Assembly: GCF_023806625.1 (NCBI RefSeq)
Contig: NZ_JAMTDX010000098.1
Coordinates: forward strand, 1 to 64,000
From: Accumulibacter sp.
GTDB lineage: Bacteria > Pseudomonadota > Gammaproteobacteria > Burkholderiales > Rhodocyclaceae
Reading direction: 5' to 3'
Length of the DNA stretch: 64,000 bases
A program made the position numbers and the translations under genes. Below are positions 7,268 through 15,793 of the stretch, piece after piece. Every line of letters begins with the position of its first letter. Position 1 is the stretch's first letter. The notes beneath the pieces are model-generated. The model searched no databases, had not been told where the DNA came from, and saw nothing but the letters and a program-made list of their open reading frames with translations.

Positions 7268-8773
7268 ATGAGTTCGCGCGAGAAGATTTCCCATGTCGAT
7301 ACCGCCTGGCTGCGCATGGATCGGCCGGAAAACCTGATGCAGATCCTCGGGGTGATGATCTTCGCCGGGCGGATCGACGCGGAGCGCTTCCGACGCACCG
7401 TCGCTCGGCGCATGCTTCGCTACCGGCGCTTCCAGCAGATCGCCCTGCAGGGAGCCGACGGCGCCTGGTGGATCGACGACTCCGATTTCGATATCGACGC
7501 GCATGTCCGCCATTCGTGTCTGCCTGCCCCGAGCGGCAAGAACGAGTTGCAGAAGTTCGTCGCCGAGATGGCCAGCACACCGCTGAATCCGTCGCGACCC
7601 CGCTGGGAATTCAACATCGTCGATCTGGCCGACTCCCGGTCGGCGCTTGTCGTACGCATCCACCACGCGATCGCCGACGGCATCGCCCTGATCGGGGTGA
7701 TCGACTCGCTCACCGACGCCGCGGCGAGCGCACCGGAAGACGGAGAGAGGCGCGGCGGGGGTGCGGAGCGGCACGCGAGCCGCGACGAGCACGACCGCCC
7801 CGGCAACGATGACGACGCCTTCTGGCGGGTGATCCTCGAGCCGCTGAGCGAAGTCGCGCTGGCCTCGATCCGCGTCGGCGGCCACCTCTGGGCCCAGTAC
7901 CTCGGCCTGCGCAACGATCCGGCATCGGTCCGCAGCTACGCGCGAGTCGCCTCGGCGATCGCCTCCGAAATCGGCAAGCTGGCGCTGATGGACGACGACA
8001 GCCGCACGCGCTTAAAGGGCAAGGCGGGAACGGTGAAGCGCGTCGCCTGGTCGGAGCCGGTTCAGCTGGCCGAGATCAAGGTCGTCGGCAAGGTCCTTGG
8101 CTGCTCGCTCAACGACACCCTCCTCGCGTCGATTGCCGGAGCCCTGCGCAGCTACCTGGTCGAGTGTGGCGACGACGTGGACGGAGTCGACATTCGCGCC
8201 ATGGTTCCAGTCAACCTCAGGGGACCCGATGATGTTGGCGAGCTCGGGAACCGCTTCGGCCTCGTCGCCCTCGAGCTGCCCGTCGGCATCGAGAATCCAC
8301 TGGCCAGGCTCTACGAGACGCGAGCGCGCATGGCCGAACTCAAGGGCTCGTACCAGGCGATGCTGACCTTCAGCCTGCTCGGTTTCGCCGGAATGGCGCC
8401 AAAGCTCGTCGAGGACCAGATCCTCAGCCTGCTGACCAGCAAGACCACCGCGGTCATGACCAACGTCCCCGGACCACAACAGCCACGCTACTTCGCCGGC
8501 AGCCTGATCGAGCAAGAGATGGTCTGGGTTCCGCAAGCCGGCGACATCGGCATGGGGGTCAGCATTCTCTCGTACAACGGCCGAGTGCAGTTCGGTCTGA
8601 TTACCGACCGAAACAGGGTCGACGACCCGGAGCGGATCGTCAGCCGATTCGCCGCGGAGTTCGAGAAACTTCTCTGGCTCGTGCTGCTCGAGCCGTCGGA
8701 CCGCCTGGCCAACCCCGAGGTCGTCGAAGGAGACCTGATCAGGCTCGCCGTCCAGCCCGGCGCAAGCCGGTGA
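7268..8773 (+). CDS. Wax ester synthase / diacylglycerol O-acyltransferase (WS/DGAT)
   Basis: Joins acyl-CoA to a fatty alcohol (wax ester) or diacylglycerol (triacylglycerol) at the membrane or lipid-body surface. The 501-residue length is typical. The catalytic HHxxxDG motif is intact (RIHHAIADGIAL, His132-His133 and Asp137-Gly138). The C-terminal half has the family NVPGP motif (TNVPGPQQP) and a conserved GDIGMGVSILSYNGRV block. A polar, Gly- and acidic-rich linker at about 155-180 separates the halves. The ATG at 7268 follows GGAGCGG. Neighbours are ACBP, a phasin, a patatin hydrolase and a fatty acyl-CoA-reductase-like gene, which supports storage-lipid synthesis. Confidence 0.94.
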   Translation: MSSREKISHVDTAWLRMDRPENLMQILGVMIFAGRIDAERFRRTVARRMLRYRRFQQIALQGADGAWWIDDSDFDIDAHVRHSCLPAPSGKNELQKFVAEMASTPLNPSRPRWEFNIVDLADSRSALVVRIHHAIADGIALIGVIDSLTDAAASAPEDGERRGGGAERHASRDEHDRPGNDDDAFWRVILEPLSEVALASIRVGGHLWAQYLGLRNDPASVRSYARVASAIASEIGKLALMDDDSRTRLKGKAGTVKRVAWSEPVQLAEIKVVGKVLGCSLNDTLLASIAGALRSYLVECGDDVDGVDIRAMVPVNLRGPDDVGELGNRFGLVALELPVGIENPLARLYETRARMAELKGSYQAMLTFSLLGFAGMAPKLVEDQILSLLTSKTTAVMTNVPGPQQPRYFAGSLIEQEMVWVPQAGDIGMGVSILSYNGRVQFGLITDRNRVDDPERIVSRFAAEFEKLLWLVLLEPSDRLANPEVVEGDLIRLAVQPGASR

Positions 8774-8824
8774 AGACCGGCCGTCCGGGCATGACCCGGT
8801 CGCGGCCAGCGAGCCAGCGGCGGC

Positions 8825-9598
8825 TCAGTCGGCGAGCTCGGCCTTGGCCGCTTGGACGTCAAGGCGCTCCATCGCATCCAGCGGCTGACAGGCCGCCGCT
8901 TCCTGATACAGCCTCTCGGCATCCTTGAGCCTGGCCTTGCCATACATCATCACCAGAGCGTTGGCGTACTCGATGCGCGCGATTGCCGAGTCGGGGTTCA
9001 TCTTCAGCGCGGTCTCGAGCAACTGCTGGCCCGTCTCCTTCCTGGCGCCATAGGTCAGTCCACCGACCATCGCACCGACCTTGTCGATGACCTCGGCGTG
9101 ATACGCGCCGAGCGCGATCCGTGCGTCAGAGTGCTCGGGGGCCAGTTCCAGGGCACGCGTGAGGCTTCCCTTGATCTTGCCGCCGAGACCCTGGGCCAAC
9201 GCCTTGACGACCGATATCCCCTGACTGTAGCGACCGAGAGCGAAGCCATGCAGGTACCAGCCGTTCACGTTCGCGGGATCCTTCTGCTGCACTTCCTCGC
9301 AGCGCTCGGCCGCCTCGCTGAGCAGCGCAAGCTTGCGCTCCTCGTCGCTTTCGAGGTACGTCGCGTAGATCGTCGCCGCCTTGTTGGCCGCGTTGTAGCC
9401 AGCAGGTCCGCAGGCCACGCCGGTCTCGAGCGCCTTGCCAAAATCCCCCGCGTGATAGTGCCGCCAGGCTTCCTGCACGCGCGCGTCGCCGGGAAAGGGT
9501 TCGCAGTCTCCCCGGTGCAGCCTGGCCCAGTTCTGCTGCAGCGCTGCTCCCGGGTATTCATAGGTCTTCTCGGGGTAGGGAAACTTCTTCCAGCTCAT
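8825..9598 (-). CDS. TPR-repeat protein of unknown function
   Basis: Protein of 257 residues without signal peptide. The second half contains tetratricopeptide-like helix pairs, for example NVNGWYLHGFALGRYSQG, RALELAPEHSDARIALGAYHAE and ALKMNPDSAIARIEYANALVM. The N-terminus SWKKFPYPEKTYEYPGAAL is not a TPR. The start ATG at 9598 follows GAGGTGA; the open frame continues upstream without a plausible start. Proteins of this kind usually act as scaffolds. It is transcribed after the TetR-type regulator gene and may be co-transcribed with it; a link to lipid storage is only by neighbourhood. Confidence 0.82.
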   Translation of the reverse strand: MSWKKFPYPEKTYEYPGAALQQNWARLHRGDCEPFPGDARVQEAWRHYHAGDFGKALETGVACGPAGYNAANKAATIYATYLESDEERKLALLSEAAERCEEVQQKDPANVNGWYLHGFALGRYSQGISVVKALAQGLGGKIKGSLTRALELAPEHSDARIALGAYHAEVIDKVGAMVGGLTYGARKETGQQLLETALKMNPDSAIARIEYANALVMMYGKARLKDAERLYQEAAACQPLDAMERLDVQAAKAELAD

Positions 9599-9642
9599 CG
9601 GTTCACCTCGGGCCAAGCAAAAAAACTCTCCGGCGCAGTAGG

Positions 9643-10290
9643 CTACGCCCTCAGGTACTCCTGTGACAATCTTTCGAGCAGGTTCTTCGCTTCGCCGACC
9701 AGGAACGGCGAAATCATCGCCATCACCTGATAGACGCCACGACCGATCCGGCCACGTTCGAGCTTGCCGCGAGGATCGCGAGCGTATTCGAAGGACAGCC
9801 AGTACGTTGCCACGCAGGCCATGTTCGTGGCCAGGGCGCGCAGTTCGCCGGAACCGGCGCGCATCGAGCCCGCCGAGACGAGTGCCTCGCAAAGGGTCGT
9901 CGCCGTGCGCACCTTGTGGGCGAGGATCTGCTGGAAATGGACTTCGAGAACGCGATTTCGGGTCAGCAGGTCATTCAGATCGCGATAGAAGAAACGGTAC
10001 TTCCAGATCTGTTCGAACAGCAGGTGCAGGAACAGCCAGATGTCCTCGACGTCGGCCGGCCGGCGTGTCGGAGCAGCCAGCGTTTCCTCGATCTCGCGTT
10101 CGAAGATCCGGAAGATCGACTCGAGGATCTCGTCCTTGTTGTGAAAATGGTAATAGAGGTTGCCCGGACTGATGTCCATTTCATCGGCGATGACCGAGGT
10201 GGTCACGTTCGGCTCGCCAAAGTCGTTGAACAGTCGCAAGCTCGTCTCGATGATCCTTTCGCGCGTTCGCCGCCTGGGCTTGCGATCCAT
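9643..10290 (-). CDS. TetR/AcrR-family transcriptional regulator
   Basis: DNA-binding repressor of 215 residues. The N-terminal helix-turn-helix is clear: RERIIETSLRLFNDFGEPN then TSVIADEMDISPGNLYYHFHNKDEI, residues about 10-55. The C-terminal ligand domain, with WKYRFFYRDLNDLLTRN, matches the group of TetR proteins often found next to lipid or PHA genes, but I cannot name its ligand. The start is ATG 10290 with GGAGG upstream. It sits in the middle of the storage-lipid region and is a natural candidate for sensing acyl-CoA; this is inference. Confidence 0.9.
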   Translation of the reverse strand: MDRKPRRRTRERIIETSLRLFNDFGEPNVTTSVIADEMDISPGNLYYHFHNKDEILESIFRIFEREIEETLAAPTRRPADVEDIWLFLHLLFEQIWKYRFFYRDLNDLLTRNRVLEVHFQQILAHKVRTATTLCEALVSAGSMRAGSGELRALATNMACVATYWLSFEYARDPRGKLERGRIGRGVYQVMAMISPFLVGEAKNLLERLSQEYLRA

Positions 10291-10392
10291 CGACGAGTCC
10301 TCCCCGAGTGCCGTCACCGGGGCAGGATAACACCCCGGCGCCCCTTCGGGGAATCCTCGGTCGCCGTCTCCGCTTCCGGATGGGCGAGCGCT

Positions 10393-11610
10393 TCAGGCCC
10401 CACGAGCCGCCAGCCAGGTCTCGAGATCACGCAGCGAAGACTCCAGCGCACTGGTACTGGTCGCCAGGTCCGGGCGGCGCTTGTGCAAAAGCAGCGAGCG
10501 GCTGTGGTCCTTGAGTACTCCGAGGTTCAGCTCGATACCGTGTCGCGCGAGAATCGGCCGCAGTTCGTGCCGCCGCCAGTAAAGGTCGCTGCGCGTACGC
10601 TGGTAGGCGTGCTCGCACAGCCGGCTGCGCCCGCGATAGCTGAAGACATTGGTGAAAAACATGTCCTTGTCGTCGCGCGTGGGCTCGAAGAGGATCACGT
10701 CCTGGCCCTTGAACTCGTGCCGGTAACGATCCATCCCCGTGCGCATCCGCGAATGGATGATCGCCCGGAAGGTCTGCGAAAGAACGACCGGAAGCCCACC
10801 CTCGACGAGATGTTCGGGAGCAAAACCGGGCCTGTCGCTTGCCGAGCGCTGCGCAGCCAGACGCGAGTCGAAGGGCACCAGCGGATTGATGCAAAAGAGC
10901 AGGTCCGCTCCTTCCTGGAGCGCCACCGAGGCATGCAGCGTCTTGATCAGCGCGCCGTCGACGAAGTAACGGTCGCCGATCTTCACCGGCGGAAAAAGTC
11001 CGGGCAACGCGGCGCTCGCCTGCACGGCCACCGAGATCGGGATGTCATCATGCCCCTGCGCGCCGAAAGGTATCGACTCACCGGTGTCGAGGTCGGTCGC
11101 GACGATGAACAGGCGGTGCCGGAGTTCACGGAAGTCGTTGGTCCGGCCGCCGGTCGAGAACAGCTTGCGCAACAGCTCGTCGATCCCCGCGCTGTTGAAG
11201 ACACCCGCCGGAATAGCGTGGCTGAGGCTCTGGAAGGCCTCGATCAGGCGAAGGTGCCAGGGATCCGAAAGATACTGCCGCAGCGCCGACCAGAACAGCG
11301 CCGGAACGGTCATTGCCCGACGCAGGTACTCGCCGAGCGCCGGGCGCAGGAGCATCTCGGGGTCGAACACCTCGTCGGTGTCGCCCTCGACGAGCATCCT
11401 GGCCAGCTTGTCTGGGCCGAGACCGTTGGCGACAGCCGCCGACATGAACGCCCCTGAACTGACGCCGACGTAGATGTCGCAGTCGGTGAAGTCCAGACCG
11501 TCGAGCGCCTCGGCCAGCGCCGCCAGGGCACCAACTTCATAAATCCCGCCCACCGGCCCGCCGCCTGCGAGCGCCAGTCCGATCTTCGAGCGACGGTTCA
11601 CAGCCACCAT
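10393..11610 (-). CDS. Patatin-like phospholipase / lipid hydrolase
   Basis: Serine hydrolase with a Ser-Asp dyad, about 405 residues. The oxyanion loop AGGGPVGGIYEVG is at residues 15-27, the nucleophile elbow GVSSG puts the serine at 51, and the aspartate lies in YFVDGALI. No signal peptide, so it acts on the cytoplasmic side. Start chosen at ATG 11610 after AAAGGA; an ATG at 11643 is also in frame. Bacterial patatins include phospholipases and enzymes acting at storage granules. Its place between a phasin and a WS/DGAT gene suggests turnover of granule lipids or of the granule membrane, but the substrate cannot be read from the sequence. Confidence 0.88.
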   Translation of the reverse strand: MVAVNRRSKIGLALAGGGPVGGIYEVGALAALAEALDGLDFTDCDIYVGVSSGAFMSAAVANGLGPDKLARMLVEGDTDEVFDPEMLLRPALGEYLRRAMTVPALFWSALRQYLSDPWHLRLIEAFQSLSHAIPAGVFNSAGIDELLRKLFSTGGRTNDFRELRHRLFIVATDLDTGESIPFGAQGHDDIPISVAVQASAALPGLFPPVKIGDRYFVDGALIKTLHASVALQEGADLLFCINPLVPFDSRLAAQRSASDRPGFAPEHLVEGGLPVVLSQTFRAIIHSRMRTGMDRYRHEFKGQDVILFEPTRDDKDMFFTNVFSYRGRSRLCEHAYQRTRSDLYWRRHELRPILARHGIELNLGVLKDHSRSLLLHKRRPDLATSTSALESSLRDLETWLAARGA

Positions 11611-11710
11611 GAAGTCGAGTCCTTTCGTGTCCTGAGCCACCATGCCCGGAAAGATACCACGACCTCACCCATCCACCAGACGAAGCGGTGAGTCCTTCCG
11701 GGGGTGGATG

Positions 11711-11730
11711 AAAAAAGCCGGCGGCTCCTT
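11711..11730 (-). terminator. Rho-independent terminator downstream of the phasin gene
   Basis: On the minus strand AGCC and GGCT pair around GCC, extended by AAGG against the T-run, and six T residues close it. It lies between the phasin stop and the patatin start, so it would end the phasin transcript. Confidence 0.55.
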
Positions 11731-11820
11731 CGGTGATTCCTGGCCTCGCACGACGCCCGCCCAAGCGGCCGCGACCGTCGCGCAGCGCCAACACGACTCG
11801 CCGACCCGACCAGCGAAACC

Positions 11821-11848
11821 GCGTTCCCTTGCCTGGGCAGGGGAACGC
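11821..11848. repeat. Hairpin just after the phasin stop codon
   Basis: GCGTTCCC at 11821-11828 pairs exactly with GGGAACGC at 11841-11848, and TGCC/GGCA extends it inside. No T-run follows, so it may stabilise the 3' end of the abundant phasin mRNA rather than terminate. Confidence 0.6.
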
Positions 11849-11864
11849 AAACCCATCCGCGCGG

Positions 11865-12461
11865 TTATTCGCTGGCCGGAGGGTTGGTCTGCGGGATCGT
11901 GTTCAGCACGTCGGCCGGGGTGACCGGCGGTACGGCTCGGGCCGCTGCGCGCCGCGTCGGAGCCCGCGTCGGAGCAGGTTTCGCGGCCTCCGACTCGACC
12001 GGCTCGGCGGCTGCCTTGGCTTCGGAACCGGCAGCGGGCTCCTTGGTGACCCTGGCTCTGCTCGCAGGCTTGGCACCGGCAGTGCCTTCGGTCAGCGCCT
12101 GGACGGCGGCGCTCAACTCGACGACCCGCTTCGACAGGCGGTCGATATCCTGCTTGCTCGGCACGCCGAGGCTACCCAGCGCCCGGGCCACGCGATCCTC
12201 GAAGACCTGCTCGAGGCGATCCCAGGTTCCGGCGGCCTTGCCAGCGACCTGGGCAATCCGTTCGTCGGTCATCTGACGGGTCCGCGCCTGAATGTTCTCG
12301 CCCTCCTTGACGAGCGCGTCGAACACCTTGCCGCCTTCCTCCTGCGCCTTCGCGAAAGCCCCGAGCCCTGCCAGCCAAATCTGCTGGGCAGATTCCTTGA
12401 CCGTCGCGGCCAGTTGATTCTCGCTGACGCTACCGGCCAGTTCCTTGAGTTTCTTGCCCAT
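11865..12461 (-). CDS. Phasin family / polyhydroxyalkanoate granule-associated protein
   Basis: Granule-coating protein of 198 residues. The N-terminal two thirds are amphipathic helix with the family segment SAQQIWLAGLGAFAKAQEEG followed by VFDALVKEGENIQ. A heptad-like region (KQDIDRLSKRVVELSAAVQAL) suggests oligomerisation. The C-terminal tail of about 60 residues is Ala-, Pro- and Lys/Arg-rich, as in PhaF/PhaI-type phasins, where such tails bind DNA. The start ATG 12461 has AAGGAG six bases upstream; in-frame ATGs further upstream are too close to or before that site. Divergent from the fatty acyl-CoA-reductase-like gene. Confidence 0.92.
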   Translation of the reverse strand: MGKKLKELAGSVSENQLAATVKESAQQIWLAGLGAFAKAQEEGGKVFDALVKEGENIQARTRQMTDERIAQVAGKAAGTWDRLEQVFEDRVARALGSLGVPSKQDIDRLSKRVVELSAAVQALTEGTAGAKPASRARVTKEPAAGSEAKAAAEPVESEAAKPAPTRAPTRRAAARAVPPVTPADVLNTIPQTNPPASE

Positions 12462-12638
12462 TGTCATCTCCTTGAAGAGGGTATCCAGAAGGCATGCGAG
12501 TTTTCCGCTTGCCCTACGAACAAAGTCTAGTGACAATATCTAGAGGACGCACACTAAAGACCCCGGAGCCGGGGCCCCGACGCGGCCTGCCTGACAGACG
12601 CGACTGGCACGGCGGACCACGCCCATCTGGAGATACGC

Positions 12639-14621
12639 ATGAGCTACTTCGTTACCGGCGCGACCGGTTTCATTGGCAAGAGACTCGTCCGCAAGCTGCT
12701 CGCCCGCCCCGGGGCGACCGTCTATTTCCTGACCCGAGCCGCCGAACTTCCTCGCCTTCCCGAATTGCACGAGTACTGGGGCTGCGACGAGGGCCGGGTG
12801 ATTCCCGTCGTCGGCGACCTCACTCAGCCCGCGCTCGGCGTTTCGCCAGCGGACATCCGTACGCTTAAGGGGCAGATCGAGCATTTCTTCCACCTCGCGG
12901 CGATCTACGATCTCAAGGCGAGTGCCGAGGATCAGCAGCGCGCCAACGTCGACGGCACACGCAACACCGTTCGCCTGGCCGAGGAGATCGAAGCCAGACA
13001 TTTCCATCTGGTCAGTTCGATCGCTTCGGCCGGCCTGTTCGAAGGTCTTTTCCGGGAGGACATGTTCGAAGAGGCCGAGAACCTCGACAACCCGTACTTC
13101 CGGACCAAGCACGACTCGGAAGGCATCGTGCGCAAGGAGTGCCGCGTCCCCTGGCGAATCTTCCGTCCGGCAATCGTCGTCGGCGACTCGCGCACCGGAG
13201 AGATGGACAAGGTCGACGGCCCGTACTACTTCTTCAAGCTGATCCAGAAGATGCGCCGGATGTTCCCGTCCTGGATGCCGACGATCGGCATCGAAGGAGG
13301 CCGCATCAACGTCGTGCCCGTCGACTTCGTCGTCGCGGCGATGGATCACATCGCCCATCTGCCGAACGAGGACGGTCGGTGTTTCCATCTGACCGACCCG
13401 ACGCCGATGCGTGTCGGCGACCTGCTCAACACCTTTGCCCGTGCGGCGCACGCGCCGGAAATGGCCATGCGCATCAACGCCGCGCTCGTCGGCTTCATTC
13501 CGCGCTCGGTGCGCAAGGCCATGTTCGCGCTCACCCCGGTGCGCAGAATCCGTGCTGCAGTGATGAAGGATCTCGGCCTGCCGGACGACATCCTCGACTT
13601 CATCAATTATCCGACTCGCTTCGACTGCCGGGAGACGCAACGCGCGCTAAAGGGAAGTGGCATCGCGGTTCCGCCTCTCGACAGCTATGCGTGGCGGCTC
13701 TGGGACTACTGGGAGCGCCACCTCGACCCCGACCTGTTCATCGACCGCACGCTGCGCGGCCAGATCGAAGGCAAGATCGTGCTCGTCACCGGAGGCTCGT
13801 CAGGGATCGGCAAGGCGACGATCCGCAAGCTGGCCGAAGCCGGAGCGATCGCCGTGACGATAGCCCGCAACCCCGAAGCTCTCGACGCCGTACGCCGCGA
13901 GTTCGAGGCCGACGGGCTGCGCCTGATCACTCACGCCGTCGACGTCGCCGATCCCCAGCAGTGCGCCGCATTCGTCAAGTTCATGACCGAGGAACACGGC
14001 GGCGTCGACATCCTGATCAACAACGCCGGGCGCTCGATCAGGCGCGGCATCGAGAATTCCTTCGATCGCTTTCACGACTTCGAGCGGACGATGGAACTCA
14101 ACTATTTCGGCGCACTGCGCCTGACCATGGGCTTTCTGCCCGGGATGATCGCCAAACGCCACGGCCACGTGATCAACATCTCGTCGATCGGCGTGCTGAC
14201 CAACGCCCCACGCTTTTCGGCTTACGTCGCGTCGAAAGCGGCGCTCGACGCCTGGGCGCGCTGCGCTGCTTCCGAGTTCGCCGACCGCGGCATCGAGTTC
14301 ACGACGATCAACATGCCGCTGGTCAGAACCCCGATGATCGCGCCGACCAAGCTTTACGATCAGGTTCCGACGCTGACACCTGAAGACGCCGCCGATCTCG
14401 TCGTTCAGGCGGTCATCCACAAGCCGGTCAGGATCGCTACCCGACTCGGGATCTTCGGCGCGCTGCTCCACTCGCTGACTCCCAAGGCCGCGCAGATCAT
14501 CATGAACACCACCTTCCGGATGTTCCCTGACTCGAGCGCCGCTGCCCACACCAGGGAACAGGGCGAGCAGACGGCCGACCAGGTCGCCTTCTCGCAGATC
14601 ATGCGCGGAATCCACTTCTGA
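12639..14621 (+). CDS. Two-domain SDR oxidoreductase, putative fatty acyl-CoA reductase
   Basis: Fusion of two Rossmann domains in 660 residues. The N-terminal extended-SDR domain has VTGATGFIGK (Gly7, Gly10, Gly13) and a YxxxK pair at Tyr153/Lys157, and resembles the male-sterility/fatty acyl-CoA reductase class. The C-terminal classical SDR domain has TGGSSGIGK at about 384-392 and YVASK at 529-533. Length and domain order match the bacterial fatty acyl-CoA reductases known from Marinobacter, which reduce acyl-CoA to the primary alcohol. With WS/DGAT and ACBP nearby this would complete a wax-ester pathway. Alternative: a lipid dehydrogenase of other specificity. A ProQ-type gene follows after six bases. 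Confidence 0.88.
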   Translation: MSYFVTGATGFIGKRLVRKLLARPGATVYFLTRAAELPRLPELHEYWGCDEGRVIPVVGDLTQPALGVSPADIRTLKGQIEHFFHLAAIYDLKASAEDQQRANVDGTRNTVRLAEEIEARHFHLVSSIASAGLFEGLFREDMFEEAENLDNPYFRTKHDSEGIVRKECRVPWRIFRPAIVVGDSRTGEMDKVDGPYYFFKLIQKMRRMFPSWMPTIGIEGGRINVVPVDFVVAAMDHIAHLPNEDGRCFHLTDPTPMRVGDLLNTFARAAHAPEMAMRINAALVGFIPRSVRKAMFALTPVRRIRAAVMKDLGLPDDILDFINYPTRFDCRETQRALKGSGIAVPPLDSYAWRLWDYWERHLDPDLFIDRTLRGQIEGKIVLVTGGSSGIGKATIRKLAEAGAIAVTIARNPEALDAVRREFEADGLRLITHAVDVADPQQCAAFVKFMTEEHGGVDILINNAGRSIRRGIENSFDRFHDFERTMELNYFGALRLTMGFLPGMIAKRHGHVINISSIGVLTNAPRFSAYVASKAALDAWARCAASEFADRGIEFTTINMPLVRTPMIAPTKLYDQVPTLTPEDAADLVVQAVIHKPVRIATRLGIFGALLHSLTPKAAQIIMNTTFRMFPDSSAAAHTREQGEQTADQVAFSQIMRGIHF

Positions 14622-14627
14622 GCGCAA

Positions 14628-15047
14628 TGGAGACTCCCGGGCCCGGCCCACAACCCCGTGAGAGGGCGCGCGAACTGCTCCGCGAACTGCGCAGCCGCTT
14701 CCCGGTCTTCCGTGACCAAAGACCCCTCGCGCTTGGCATCGATCGACAACTCATCGAGCGCATCCCGGATGTCGACCGCAAGCTGCTGCGCATCGCTCTG
14801 GGCATGCACACCCATTCGCTGGCCTATCTCAAGGCGCTCGCCAAAGCGGCAGAGCGCGTCGACCTCGACGGGGGTCCGGCCGGAGAAGTCGCTGCCAGTC
14901 ACCAGAGTCACGCTGCGCAGTTGCTCGGCGACCTGCTCAGGAAACAGGCCGAGCAGCGCAAGGCACAGCGCGACAGCGAAGCGCTCGAGCGCCGCCGCGC
15001 AGAAAAGCTCGGTCAGCTGGTGGCGAAGTTTGGCCGCCAACGGTGAT
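14628..15047 (+). CDS. ProQ/FinO-domain RNA-binding protein
   Basis: Small RNA chaperone-like protein of 139 residues. The ProQ/FinO core is visible: RSRFPVFRDQRPLALGID, then LLRIALGMHTHSLAYLKAL and the hallmark VDLDGGPAGEV near residue 80. A charged coiled tail rich in Arg, Lys and Glu forms the last 35 residues. Family members bind structured RNAs and stabilise or pair small RNAs with mRNAs. It starts six bases after the stop of the SDR fusion gene, so the two are very likely co-transcribed. No target can be inferred. Confidence 0.87.
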
Positions 15048-15156
15048 CGATCGGGCAGCTGACGAGGCTGATCGGCCACTGCTGACCCCCCGGCCTGAGC
15101 AACGCGCCTTGCCGTAGGTGATCGTCGCCGTCTGGCAGGTGCAGTCCGGACTCAAG

Positions 15157-15717
15157 ATGGATCATCTGATCAGCGACAGTGCGACAATCGAACTCTACGC
15201 CTGGCTCGAGCAGGACGCCCAGCTACCCGGGTGGGACGTGCTGCTCGACAATCCCTTCGCGCAAGCGTTGCCTGAAGACCGCTTCAGCACGGTGCAGAAC
15301 TACTTTGCCGAGTACCACCTCGAGTATTTCCGCCAGAGACTCTTCCGCCAGTTCCCCAGCCGACTGCACGCACTGCTGCTCTTCGCCACGCGCGTCGATG
15401 CCGAAGCGTTCCGCGTCAAGCATCCCCGGCGCGCCTTCGGCAAGATCCTCGTACGCGCGCGCAGCCGCGGCCGCTACCTCTGCTCGTTTCACGATTCCAG
15501 CTGGTTGGATTACCTGCGCCTGCCGCACAGCCTGAGCCTGGCGATGCTCGACGAGGTGGCCAACCACTATTGGAACGGCGTCCTCGTCGAGGAAGCCGGC
15601 CTGAGCTTCCTCGACCAACGCTGGCACGATCCGCCGGTGATCGAAGCGCTGTTCCAGGGCACGCTCGAACCGGTAGTGACATACCCACAGAGCGGCTGGC
15701 TGCCCGGATTCCCCTAG
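15157..15717 (+). CDS. Conserved-looking protein of unknown function
   Basis: I do not recognise this gene. The product from ATG 15157 is 186 residues, soluble, without signal peptide or membrane segment; a GTG at 15118 would add 13 residues. It is rich in aromatic and charged residues, with a dense block YFAEYHLEYFRQRLFRQFPS and a later segment RYLCSFHDSSWLDYLRLPHS. Codon use with G/C in third positions fits its neighbours, so it is probably a real gene. It follows the ProQ-type gene by about 110 bases on the same strand. The overall pattern vaguely recalls ADP-ribosyltransferase-like families, but I see no decisive catalytic motif. Confidence 0.7.
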   Translation: MDHLISDSATIELYAWLEQDAQLPGWDVLLDNPFAQALPEDRFSTVQNYFAEYHLEYFRQRLFRQFPSRLHALLLFATRVDAEAFRVKHPRRAFGKILVRARSRGRYLCSFHDSSWLDYLRLPHSLSLAMLDEVANHYWNGVLVEEAGLSFLDQRWHDPPVIEALFQGTLEPVVTYPQSGWLPGFP

Positions 15718-15793
15718 CCCGAACCTGCCGACGTGCCCCCTCAGCCGCCCCTGCGTGCCGCTTCGCGCCTGGCCATCGTCGTGACAGGTCCGC

